Source of the DNA: Cellvibrionaceae bacterium
Lineage (GTDB): Bacteria; Pseudomonadota; Gammaproteobacteria; Pseudomonadales; Cellvibrionaceae
Assembly: GCA_025800435.1 (NCBI GenBank)
Contig: JAOXRV010000376.1
Location: 1-6,861 of the forward strand
Direction of reading: 5' to 3'
DNA length: 6,861 bases
Below are positions 1 to 6,599 of the stretch, piece by piece. The stretch's first letter is position 1, and every line of letters begins with the position of its first letter. The notes below the pieces were generated by a model. It worked only from the letters and a program-made list of their open reading frames with translations, was not told the origin of the DNA and ran no database searches. Position numbers and translations under genes: made by a program.

Positions 1-463
1 CATCGGTGGGCGCGACCTTGTGAATGCGGTTGTAGAGGGTCTTCATCGGCTGGCTATTGCCGATCATGCCGCTGATGGCAGTGGCCGGGGTGCTGGGCTG
101 CTGCTGGGCCGCATTGGCTTTGCCAATGGCGCGGCGCACCGCGGTAATCATCTCGTCGTGGTCAAACGGCTTGGCCACATAGTCCACTGCGCCCATGCGC
201 ATGGAGTCCACCGCCGAGCGCAGGCTGGCGTAGCTGGTCATAATCAGCACCGGTACTTCTTCGGCCAGCTGAATCAGGTCGGTACCGGGGCCGCCGGGCA
301 GGCGCAAGTCGCTGACTATCAAATCGTAATTGCTGAGGCGGTATTTGGCGATGGCCTCTTTTACTGAGCTGGCCTCGTGCACCTGGTATTTGTGCCGCTC
401 TAATAGCTTGCGCAGAGCCGTGCGGATGATGGCTTCATCTTCAACAATTAGGATCAGGCTCAT
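1..463 (-). CDS. cbrB: CbrB-type sigma-54 response regulator, N-terminal part (cut by window edge)
   Basis: Reading the minus strand from an ATG at 463 gives 154 codons open to the window edge, so the gene continues to the left. The product starts MSLILIVEDEAIIRTALRKL and is a complete receiver domain. It has the acidic pocket around E8-E10, phospho-acceptor Asp at about residue 52 (in IVSDLRLPG), the conserved Thr at 76 (LIMTSYAS) and Lys at 98 (AKPF). A Gln/Pro/Ala linker (about 119-129) leads into MIGNSQPMKTLYNRI followed by KVAPTD, the usual opening of the NtrC-family AAA+ domain that drives sigma-54 polymerase. The start lies 20 bases after the cbrA stop, with only a weak Shine-Dalgarno match. 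Its position after a CbrA-like kinase and its wording point to CbrB, known in Pseudomonas to control carbon and amino acid use, partly by activating the CrcZ small RNA. The AAA+ core, the DNA-binding domain and any crcZ gene are outside the window. Confidence 0.9.
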   Translation of the reverse strand, partial: MSLILIVEDEAIIRTALRKLLERHKYQVHEASSVKEAIAKYRLSNYDLIVSDLRLPGGPGTDLIQLAEEVPVLIMTSYASLRSAVDSMRMGAVDYVAKPFDHDEMITAVRRAIGKANAAQQQPSTPATAISGMIGNSQPMKTLYNRIHKVAPTD

Positions 464-483
464 AAATAGGCTTACTCAGTGTG

Positions 484-3450
484 TTACGGCAGGTCTGTAG
501 TGTTACCTTCTGCGCGCTCAGTTTCAAGCTCTAGGGGCAGTTTTATGATGAATTGAGCGCCGCCACTGCCATCTGCCGGGTCTACATTGCACACTTCAAT
601 GCTGCCGCCGTGCTCATTGATAATGCTGTAAACCATGGCTAGGCCAAGGCCTGTACCCTCGCCGATATCCTTGGTGGTAAAGAAGGGCTCCAAAATTTGG
701 TCCAAATGCTCTTCGGCAATACCCGGTCCCTGGTCTGTTACTGTCAGTATCAGCTGGGTATCACTCGGGCATTGGGCAATGGTTACCACGCCGGTCTCGG
801 GGCTGGCGTCGCGGGCGTTGCTGAGCAGGTTGATAAACACCTGAATCAGGCGTTGGCTATCGCCCATGATATGGCAGGGCAGGGCGATCTGGTTGTCGAA
901 GCGCAGCTCGGGCTTGAGTGGTTGCAGCTGCAACAGGTGAATGGCCTCGTCTACACAGGCCTGGATATTCACTCGCTCCAGCCGCTGTTCCTGGGGGTGG
1001 CCGCTGTGGGAAAAGTTGACCAGCGATTGCACGATACGGGTAATGCGATCGGTCTGGGAGAGGATCTGCTCGGCGGTTTCGTGGGCCTCGGGGCTGTCGG
1101 TCTCATAGCGCAGGTTTTGGGCTAGGCAGGCAATGCCGGTCACCGGGTTGCCAATCTCGTGTGCCACTCCGGCGGCCAGCCGCCCGACCGAGGCCAGGCG
1201 CTCACTGTGTAACAGCTCTTGTTCAAGCCGGTGGGTCTCGGTGACATCTTCGAGCAGAAAAACCGCGCCATCGGGCTGGTTATTAATGGGGTTTTTGGTG
1301 GCTGCTTTGTGCAGGCTGATCCAGTGGGTTTCACTGCCTAGCTGCACCGCCTGGCGCGGCCAGTGGGTATCATGGCTGCGGTAGAAGTCGCCGATAAGCT
1401 TGCCCCAGGGGTGCCCCACCGAATCCAAGTGGGAGCCGCTAATCGAGTCACTGGGTAAGCCGCTGAGGTCGCCCATGGCGTGGTTCCACATCAGCACTTC
1501 CAGATCTTGGCCCAGGGCGCAGACCGCCATCGGCAGTTCCTGTACGGTGTTGCGATGATACAGGCGCAGGTTGTTGAGGTCGGCGGCCAGGCCGCTGAGT
1601 TTGCCCTGGGTTTGGGCTAGGCGCGCCTCCATTAAATTGACATCGGCCGAAGGACTGGCGGCTACTTGCAGGGGGATGTGGCGCTCGACTAAGTCATGGG
1701 CCACGCGCACCCCGACAATACCGCATAAATTGGTTTCCAACTGGTCGCGCAGGCGCCGCAGGGCGTAGGGGCGGCGCTCGCCGCCGCTGAGCTTGAGCTG
1801 GGCCAGGGCCCTGTTCATCTCGCGCTCACTGCGCTCGCGGCCGAGGGCCTTGCGCAGGCGCAGTTGCATTTCGCGCACCGAGTAAACATCCAGGGTGCTG
1901 CGCACAGGCTGGCTCAACTCATCTTCGGCGCACAAATCGGCACTGTAGCTTTCCTCGGCGCTGGCCTGGCTCTGTAGTGATACCCAGATAAACACCAGTG
2001 CATTGAGGCCTAGCGCCGCCAGGGCGATGGTGTCCCAGTGTTCCAGGCCCAGGTGCAGCACTGGGCCACTGCCTATGCTTAGGCTTTTGTGGCCGAGTGC
2101 GGTTGGCACTACCAAGCCCAGAATCCAGACTGCGCCGCCGCTCATCAGGCCAGCGGTAAAACCGCGTCGGTTGCCCCTGGGCCAGTAGCTAATGGCAATG
2201 AGCCCTGGTACAAACTGGGCGCTGGCGATAAAACTCAGCAGCGCCAGTTCGGTCAAGTTAAGCTGGCCCTGCCACTGGCTGTAGAGTACAAACGCCAGCG
2301 CCATCAGTGCGCCGATGGCATGGCGGCGCAGGCGCCTAAGCTGCTGACTTAAACCGGGGCCTCGGCGCACACCGGTCAGCGGCAGCAGAATATGGTTAAG
2401 CACCATGGTGCTGAGGGTGATGACGATGGTGACCACCGCCGTGGTCGCCGCCGATAGACCCGCCAGATACATCATTAAGGCCAGGCCGGGGCGCTCCAGT
2501 AACATCGGCAGCCCCAGGGCAAAGTACTCGCTGCCGGCTGGCACACCGGCCTCGATACCGGCCCACAAAATAGGGAAGATGGGCAGGGCCAGTAAAAACA
2601 GCAGCGCCGGAAAAGCCCAGGGCAAAATGCGCGCGAGATTGCGGCGCGGCTGTTCCAGCATGCCGCTGTGAAATAAATTGGGCACGACAATAGCGCTGGC
2701 GACAAAGATCAACAGCAGTGTGTGGGAAGAGGATTGGCGCAGCGGGTAATACAGCAGTTTGTAATTCTCGGGGTGGGCCAACAGCCAGGCATCCAGTGCA
2801 TCAAGCCCGCCAAACACGCCAAACACAGCCAGTAAACCAATACAATTGAGGGCGAAAATTTTTACCAGGGTATCGAAGGCGAGCAGGTTCTGAATGCGCT
2901 TAAAGCGCTGTTTATCGGCCGCAAACAAACTTAAGGCCAGGGTTAGCAGCATATAGCAGCCGGTGGCCAGGTGGTTGCTGTGCAGTGGGCTGTCGCTGTC
3001 GTGGTGGCCGTGGGTCAGCAGCTCAAAGGTTTGCGATAAGCTTTGAAACTGGGCGGCCAACAGTGGCAGTAGCGACAATACCAATAGCACCGTGACCGCA
3101 GTGCCCGCTATATTGCTGTGGTAGCGAAACACCAGCAGGTCTGCCAGCGAGGTCAATTGGTAGCGCCGGCACAGCTCTGCCAGTGGCACCAGGGTTAGCG
3201 GGGCAAATAAAAACAGTGCGCCACTGCCCAGGTAATAAGCCAGCGCGCCATAGCCGTATTCCAGCGCTAACTGCTCGGCGCCGTATATACTCCAGGCGCT
3301 GGCGAAGACCCCTAGCGCCAGGGTGTGGGTAAACGGGTGCTGGCTTAGGCGCTTGGCTGGGGCCCAGTGTTGGCTCAGCCATAAAATAACTGCCAGTAGG
3401 CCCAGGTAAACCAAGCTGGCGGCGCCGACCCAAAAAGTGCTCAGGTTCAT
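484..3450 (-). CDS. cbrA: CbrA sensor histidine kinase with SLC5-like transporter domain
   Basis: The 988-residue inner-membrane kinase matches CbrA of Pseudomonas in length and layout. Residues 1-491 hold about 13 hydrophobic helices; cytoplasmic loops are rich in Arg/Lys (for example KQRFKRI at 180-186, LRRLRR at 371-376), giving an outside N-terminus and inside C-terminus as in SSS/SLC5 transporters. A linker (about 495-595, STAC-like) and a short coiled stretch (605-630) lead to a PAS-like domain (about 632-738). The kinase core follows: H-box RLAAGVAHEIGNP with phospho-acceptor His764, N-box INLLSNARDA (873-882), G1 DQGPGI (906-911), F-box EPFFTTK (921-927) and G2 GEGTGLGLA (930-938). 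No key kinase residue is missing. It would phosphorylate the adjacent CbrB. In Pseudomonas the transporter part is linked to histidine uptake; that ligand is inference here. The ATG overlaps the cbrX stop as ATGA and lacks a strong ribosome site, so translational coupling is likely. The periplasmic loop at 134-160 is unusually His-rich. Confidence 0.93.
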   Translation of the reverse strand: MNLSTFWVGAASLVYLGLLAVILWLSQHWAPAKRLSQHPFTHTLALGVFASAWSIYGAEQLALEYGYGALAYYLGSGALFLFAPLTLVPLAELCRRYQLTSLADLLVFRYHSNIAGTAVTVLLVLSLLPLLAAQFQSLSQTFELLTHGHHDSDSPLHSNHLATGCYMLLTLALSLFAADKQRFKRIQNLLAFDTLVKIFALNCIGLLAVFGVFGGLDALDAWLLAHPENYKLLYYPLRQSSSHTLLLIFVASAIVVPNLFHSGMLEQPRRNLARILPWAFPALLFLLALPIFPILWAGIEAGVPAGSEYFALGLPMLLERPGLALMMYLAGLSAATTAVVTIVITLSTMVLNHILLPLTGVRRGPGLSQQLRRLRRHAIGALMALAFVLYSQWQGQLNLTELALLSFIASAQFVPGLIAISYWPRGNRRGFTAGLMSGGAVWILGLVVPTALGHKSLSIGSGPVLHLGLEHWDTIALAALGLNALVFIWVSLQSQASAEESYSADLCAEDELSQPVRSTLDVYSVREMQLRLRKALGRERSEREMNRALAQLKLSGGERRPYALRRLRDQLETNLCGIVGVRVAHDLVERHIPLQVAASPSADVNLMEARLAQTQGKLSGLAADLNNLRLYHRNTVQELPMAVCALGQDLEVLMWNHAMGDLSGLPSDSISGSHLDSVGHPWGKLIGDFYRSHDTHWPRQAVQLGSETHWISLHKAATKNPINNQPDGAVFLLEDVTETHRLEQELLHSERLASVGRLAAGVAHEIGNPVTGIACLAQNLRYETDSPEAHETAEQILSQTDRITRIVQSLVNFSHSGHPQEQRLERVNIQACVDEAIHLLQLQPLKPELRFDNQIALPCHIMGDSQRLIQVFINLLSNARDASPETGVVTIAQCPSDTQLILTVTDQGPGIAEEHLDQILEPFFTTKDIGEGTGLGLAMVYSIINEHGGSIEVCNVDPADGSGGAQFIIKLPLELETERAEGNTTDLP

Positions 3451-3626
3451 TGGCCGCTATCGTCCCGCCAGGGCTGGTAAACCAATACCGCACCGAGCAA
3501 TAACATCAGCCAAATAATAAACGGCCGCAGCCAGCTGCCATCTGGGTTGATCATCCAGTTAAACAGGGTGGGCGAAAAGACATAGGCAATAATCAGAACG
3601 GCGATTAATAATTGCTGGTTGTTCAT
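3447..3626 (-). CDS. cbrX: CbrX-like small membrane protein upstream of cbrA
   Basis: A 59-residue ORF starting MNNQQLLIAVLII has two hydrophobic stretches (about 5-23 and 35-50), separated by a polar turn NPDGSWLRP, and a polar tail WRDDSGQ. This suggests a two-helix inner-membrane peptide. I chose the ATG at 3626. A TTG at 3686 would add 20 poorly conserved-looking residues and run back into the gluQRS end, so it is less likely. The region before the ATG has no clear Shine-Dalgarno. The stop overlaps the cbrA start (ATGA), the arrangement described for the small cbrX ORF of Pseudomonas, whose translation is coupled to cbrA. The gap to gluQRS is 50 bases. The symbol rests on position, size and coupling, not on a sequence comparison. 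It may act mainly as a translation-coupling leader, or as a small partner of the CbrA membrane domain. Confidence 0.75.
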   Translation of the reverse strand: MNNQQLLIAVLIIAYVFSPTLFNWMINPDGSWLRPFIIWLMLLLGAVLVYQPWRDDSGQ

Positions 3627-3676
3627 GCTGGCAGAGCCGCGTCGGAAACAGAGGTGAAGGGTAATTGAGCCGGGGC

Positions 3677-4564
3677 TTACAAACAAGGCTTTGGCAATTG
3701 CTGGGGCACCTTGGCCGGGTTCCAGTGGGCTATTCCCCAGGCCAGAATCTGCGCACAGTCCTCGGCGGCCAGTTCAGCTGGCGCTGCCATGCCCAAGCAT
3801 TGCAGGCAGTAAACCAAATTGTCACGGGCGGCTTTGTCATCCAGCGCGGGGGCGTAATTTTGTTTGCTCAATTTTTGCCCGTCGCGGTTGAGAATAAGTG
3901 GAATATGCAGATAAGTCGGCGGGGTTTGGCCCAGGCATTGATACAGATAAATTTGTCGTGGGCTGGAGTCTATTAAATCCACCCCACGCACAATCTGATT
4001 GACACCCTGATCGATATCGTCGGCGACCACCGCCAGTTGGTAGGCAAATAAGCCGTCTTTGCGGCGCAGCACAAAGTCGCCGACTTGGCCCAGCAAGTTT
4101 TGCTGCTGTGGGCCCTGTAGGCGATCGCAGTAGTTAATGTCGATGTCGGACACGGCCAGGCGCCAGGCCCAGCCTGGACTGTCCGGCGCCACCTCGCCGC
4201 TGTAGCAGCGCCCCCGGTGCAGGCCGCCCTGTTGTTGCAACTGGCTGCGCGAGCAGCGGCAGGGAAACACATGGCCGAGTTGGAGCAGTTGTTGTAGGGC
4301 TTGGTGGTAGAGTTCGTGGCGCTGGCTCTGGTAGCTGATCTGGCCATCTGGCTCAAGCCCGTGGGCGAGCAGGCTGGCAATAATTTTGTCGGTGGCGCCG
4401 GGCTCTTCCCTGGGCGGGTCTAAATCTTCGATACGCAGCAGCCACAGGCCCCGCTGCTGTTTAATATCGAGATAGCTGGCCAGGGCAGCCAATAGCGAGC
4501 CCATGTGTAAAGGGCCGGTGGGGGAGGGGGCAAAGCGCCCGATTGGGGTGTGGCTATTGGCCAT
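3677..4564 (-). CDS. gluQRS: Glutamyl-Q tRNA(Asp) synthetase
   Basis: This 295-residue protein is the truncated paralogue of glutamyl-tRNA synthetase that activates glutamate and attaches it to queuosine at position 34 of tRNA-Asp in the cytoplasm. The HIGH-like motif is in APSPTGPLHMGS (12-23), the KMSKS-like motif is KLSKQ (231-235), and there is no anticodon-binding C-terminal domain, as expected for the family. LLRIEDLDPPRE (42-53) is the typical amino-acid-binding stretch. A zinc-site region has Cys102 and Cys104 (PCRCSR) and Cys120 in GGLHRGRC. Where the E. coli enzyme has a Tyr ligand, this one has His116. The gene is 42 bases after dksA, the arrangement seen in E. coli, and 50 bases before cbrX. 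The ATG at 4564 has a weak ribosome site, and a GC hairpin sits just upstream (4577-4596). Assignment is firm. Confidence 0.95.
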   Translation of the reverse strand: MANSHTPIGRFAPSPTGPLHMGSLLAALASYLDIKQQRGLWLLRIEDLDPPREEPGATDKIIASLLAHGLEPDGQISYQSQRHELYHQALQQLLQLGHVFPCRCSRSQLQQQGGLHRGRCYSGEVAPDSPGWAWRLAVSDIDINYCDRLQGPQQQNLLGQVGDFVLRRKDGLFAYQLAVVADDIDQGVNQIVRGVDLIDSSPRQIYLYQCLGQTPPTYLHIPLILNRDGQKLSKQNYAPALDDKAARDNLVYCLQCLGMAAPAELAAEDCAQILAWGIAHWNPAKVPQQLPKPCL

Positions 4565-4576
4565 AAGCAGTGGTTA

Positions 4577-4596
4577 GGCGCGGTGTTGGCCGCGCC
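4577..4596 (-). promoter_or_regulatory. GC hairpin in the dksA-gluQRS gap (possible attenuator or translation block)
   Basis: The arms are GGCGCGG (4577-4583) and CCGCGCC (4590-4596), a perfect 7-bp all-GC stem with a 6-base loop. It lies between the dksA stop and the gluQRS ATG and ends 12 bases before that ATG on the transcribed strand. No T-run follows, so it is not a standard intrinsic terminator. An outer pairing of GGTTA at the dksA stop with TAACC could extend it. I infer it may lower gluQRS expression relative to dksA; in enteric bacteria a terminator-like element in the same gap has been described. Confidence 0.45.
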
Positions 4597-4606
4597 GCGG
4601 TTGGCC

Positions 4607-5053
4607 TTAACCGCCGATCTGCTTTTCTTTGATCTCGTCGAGGGTCTTACAATCCACGCACAAGGTGGCGGTAGGACGGGCCTCTAAGCGGCGGATGCCG
4701 ATCTCGACACCGCAGGCATCACAAAAGCCGTAGTCGTCGGCTTCTATCCGCTCCATGGTGGAGTCAATTTTCTTGATCAGCTTGCGCTCACGATCACGGG
4801 TGCGCAGTTCCAGGCTGAATTCTTCTTCCTGGCTGGCCCGGTCGGCGGGGTCGGGGAAATTGGCCGCTTCGTCCTTCATGTGGCTCATGGTGCGGTCAAC
4901 TTCTTCCATTAGCTCTTTTTTCCACGCCAGCAGCAAGCCTTTAAAGTGCTCCAGCTGCTTGCTGTTCATGTACTCTTCGCCTTTCTTCTCTTTGTAAGGC
5001 TCAAAACCTCTGAGAGTGAAGCCGGCGGCGGCTTCGGCTTTTTTGCTGGGCAT
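4607..5053 (-). CDS. dksA: RNA polymerase-binding transcription factor DksA
   Basis: The 148-residue DksA closely matches the E. coli protein (151 residues). It binds the RNA polymerase secondary channel and works with ppGpp in the stringent response. Visible landmarks are GFEPYKEKKGEEYM near the N-terminus, the coiled-coil hairpin (about 33-107), the coiled-coil tip DPADRA with the two functional Asp residues at 68 and 71 and Ala73, and the four-Cys zinc finger at C111, C114, C132 and C135 (CDACGVEIGIRRLEARPT then CVDC). All key residues are present, so this is the canonical zinc-binding form and not the Cys-less paralogue. The ATG at 5053 has an AGAGG ribosome site 8 bases upstream (5062-5066 on the plus strand). 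It is the first gene of the leftward group dksA-gluQRS-cbrX-cbrA-cbrB and diverges from sfsA. Confidence 0.98.
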   Translation of the reverse strand: MPSKKAEAAAGFTLRGFEPYKEKKGEEYMNSKQLEHFKGLLLAWKKELMEEVDRTMSHMKDEAANFPDPADRASQEEEFSLELRTRDRERKLIKKIDSTMERIEADDYGFCDACGVEIGIRRLEARPTATLCVDCKTLDEIKEKQIGG

Positions 5054-5273
5054 ATTATGCGCCTCTACTTATTGCAACAGCCCTGTAGATGGGGCCGTAA
5101 TCCTTTAAAACAAGGGTCCCTAAATCGAACGGTGGAAGCTACCAGAACTCCAGTGCCTGCGCCAGTAAATTTTTGGCTAATTTGGCATTTTCCTGTCCCA
5201 ATCAACATTTGCCTGTACAGCCCTTGAACATAAGGAGGTAAGATCCCCTGCGACAGAAAAAAGAGTGTAGTTT
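5054..5273. promoter_or_regulatory. Divergent dksA/sfsA intergenic region
   Basis: These 220 bases must hold the promoters for leftward dksA and rightward sfsA. I see no strong consensus sigma-70 site on either strand. The best leftward guess is TTGTTT, 18 bases, then TCTACA, which is weak. On the plus strand, TTGGCA with 17 bases to ACATTT is equally weak. An 8-base palindrome CTGTACAG lies at 5213-5220. A full-length Shine-Dalgarno TAAGGAGGT at 5231-5239 is too far from the sfsA ATG to serve it directly. Confidence 0.4.
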
Positions 5274-5984
5274 ATGAAGTTCAGTCCGCCATTAATAAAA
5301 GGTCATCTACAGCGCCGCTATAAGCGCTTTTTGGCCGATGTCACCACTGAAAGTGGGGACACACTTACTATCCACTGCCCAAATACCGGGGCAATGACTA
5401 ATTGTATGGTCGAAGGCGGCGAGGTCTGGTACAGCACCTCGGCCAACCCCAAGCGCAAATACCCCAATACCTGGGAGATCTCCACCAGTCCGGCGGGCGA
5501 CTTGGTGGGGGTCAATAGCGCCGGCGCCAATGGCCTGGTGGCCGAAGCCATCGAGGCGGGCCTGATTGGCGAGCTGGCTGGTTATAAGGTGGTGCGACGA
5601 GAGGTCAAACTGGACAGCGGCAGTCGCTTAGATTTTGTACTGGAGCAACACCCGAGCGACCCGCGCCCCTGTTATATGGAGGTAAAAAGCATGACCCTGG
5701 TGCGCGAGCCGGGGCTTGGCCAATTCCCCGATGCGGTCACCGAGCGCGGTCGCAAGCATTTGCAGGAGCTGGCTGAGCTGGCCGGCAGCGGTGCCAGGGC
5801 GGTGCTGTTTTTTTGTGTGCAGCACAGCGGGGTCGAGCGGGTCAGTGTGGCGGCGGATATCGACCCGGCCTATGCCGAGGCGCTTGCCGAGGCGAGGGCC
5901 CAGGGGCTTGAGCTACTGGCCTACCAAGCGGATATCAGCCCCGAGCAGATTCGCCTGCAGCGGCCGCTGCCGCTGGCAGATTAA
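5274..5984 (+). CDS. sfsA: SfsA family protein (sugar fermentation stimulation protein homologue)
   Basis: The 236-residue protein is of normal SfsA length (E. coli about 234). It starts MKFSPPLIKGHLQRRYKRFL and has the family blocks HCPNTGAM (34-41), NPKRKYPNTWE (58-68), VGVNSAGANGLV (78-89), GSRLDF (116-121), CYMEVKS (133-139) and FPDAVTERGRKHLQEL (151-166). The N-terminal part corresponds to the OB-like domain. Asp120 with Glu136-Val-Lys138 forms the PD-(D/E)XK nuclease-like signature known for this family. SfsA was named for its effect on maltose metabolism in E. coli and binds DNA; its real activity is unsettled. An in-frame TAG stands directly before the ATG (5268-5270), so no longer start is possible. 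In E. coli sfsA precedes dksA in the same direction; here it diverges from dksA. The 3' end overlaps the convergent Rieske gene. Confidence 0.95.
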   Translation: MKFSPPLIKGHLQRRYKRFLADVTTESGDTLTIHCPNTGAMTNCMVEGGEVWYSTSANPKRKYPNTWEISTSPAGDLVGVNSAGANGLVAEAIEAGLIGELAGYKVVRREVKLDSGSRLDFVLEQHPSDPRPCYMEVKSMTLVREPGLGQFPDAVTERGRKHLQELAELAGSGARAVLFFCVQHSGVERVSVAADIDPAYAEALAEARAQGLELLAYQADISPEQIRLQRPLPLAD

Positions 5985-6300
5985 GTTGCCAGCGGCCCTC
6001 GTGCCGGCGCGCCTCGACGGCTTGCAGCTGCTGACCCACACAAGGGCCGGCCACGCAGCGCCCCTCGCGAATGGTAAACATAGCGCCGTGGCTGGCGCAG
6101 TGGATCAGGCTTTTTTCATAATCCAAAAACACATCCGCCTGCCACTCCAGATTAATCCCCCGGTGCGGGCAGCGGTTGTGATAAAAAAATAACTCCCCAT
6201 ATTTTTTCACCACAAACAAAGCCACCCCCGCCAGCTCAAACCCCCGACACTGGGTCTCAGCCAAACCATTCGGATCAAACTCAAGCGATTGCCAGGCCAT
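5935..6300 (-). CDS. Small Rieske [2Fe-2S] protein
   Basis: A 121-residue soluble single-domain Rieske protein with no signal peptide. The cluster ligands are Cys44 and His46 (NRCPHRGINL) and Cys68 and His71 (HCASHGAMF), with 21 residues between the pairs, slightly longer than in typical Rieske ferredoxins. GRCVAGPC (80-87) is the usual third loop region. It should bind one [2Fe-2S] cluster and carry electrons in the cytoplasm; the partner oxygenase or reductase is not in the window, so the role is unknown. The tail after about residue 108, an Ala run and GESARG, is encoded by the antisense of the sfsA end, and the two genes overlap by 50 bases tail to tail. The ATG at 6300 has only a weak GGGG-type ribosome site about 9 bases upstream. 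Confidence 0.9.
   Translation of the reverse strand: MAWQSLEFDPNGLAETQCRGFELAGVALFVVKKYGELFFYHNRCPHRGINLEWQADVFLDYEKSLIHCASHGAMFTIREGRCVAGPCVGQQLQAVEARRHEGRWQLNLPAAAAAAGESARG
5969..5996. other. Perfect 10-bp inverted repeat at the sfsA/Rieske convergent overlap
   Basis: GCCGCTGGCA (5969-5978) and TGCCAGCGGC (5987-5996) form a perfect stem with an 8-base loop that contains the sfsA stop codon. It sits inside the Rieske coding region on the other strand. No T-run follows on either strand, so it is at best an atypical bidirectional end for the two convergent transcripts. Confidence 0.55.
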
Positions 6301-6388
6301 CTTTATAACCCCAAAAATTTGGAGACAGTTTACTTGCTTAAGAGGAAATTAGTAGAGCAGTGATTGTGGCCTTGGAGGCTTCGTTGTC

Positions 6389-6500
6389 GAGCCTTGTGGT
6401 GGGTAAGCTATTCTGAGGGACGCATAAATCCGTCCCTGGAGCTCTCGTCCGCCATCCCTGGCTCCCAAGCCCTCAGAATAGCTTACCCACCACAAGGCTC
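6389..6500. repeat. 112-base element with perfect 31-bp terminal inverted repeats
   Basis: The left arm 6389-6419 (starts GAGCCTTGTGGTGGG) and the right arm 6470-6500 (ends CCCACCACAAGGCTC) are exact reverse complements over 31 bases. The 50-base centre holds a second hairpin that competes with the first: AGGGACG (6416-6422) with CGTCCCT (6431-6437). The centre also has two related blocks, CGTCCCTGGAGCTC at 6431-6444 and CATCCCTGGCTCCC near 6453-6466. I see no target-site duplication at the ends and no transposase. It could be a miniature transposable element, a REP-type palindromic repeat or a cruciform-forming site. Confidence 0.75.
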
Positions 6501-6599
6501 TACATTGTGCGGCTCAAGTAAATATTGCAGGCATGAATGCTCTAATTAAATAGGAAATACAAGCGGTGGGTGCGCAAGCACAAGCGAAGCTTGAAAACT

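Noticed and set aside
20..367. 115-codon plus-strand frame
   Set aside because: It is antisense to the clear receiver domain of cbrB; GC-rich coding DNA commonly opens such shadow frames.
697..1125. 142-codon plus-strand frame
   Set aside because: It is antisense to the CbrA kinase core, with no domain features of its own.
3023..3493. 156-codon minus-strand frame overlapping the cbrA start
   Set aside because: It is an out-of-frame shadow of the CbrA membrane domain; the cbrA frame has all the expected features.
5213..5220. CTGTACAG as a LexA box
   Set aside because: The LexA site needs CTG-N10-CAG; here the two halves are directly joined.
6364..6549. 61-codon plus-strand frame
   Set aside because: It spans the 31-bp inverted repeat, has no ribosome site and no recognisable domain.
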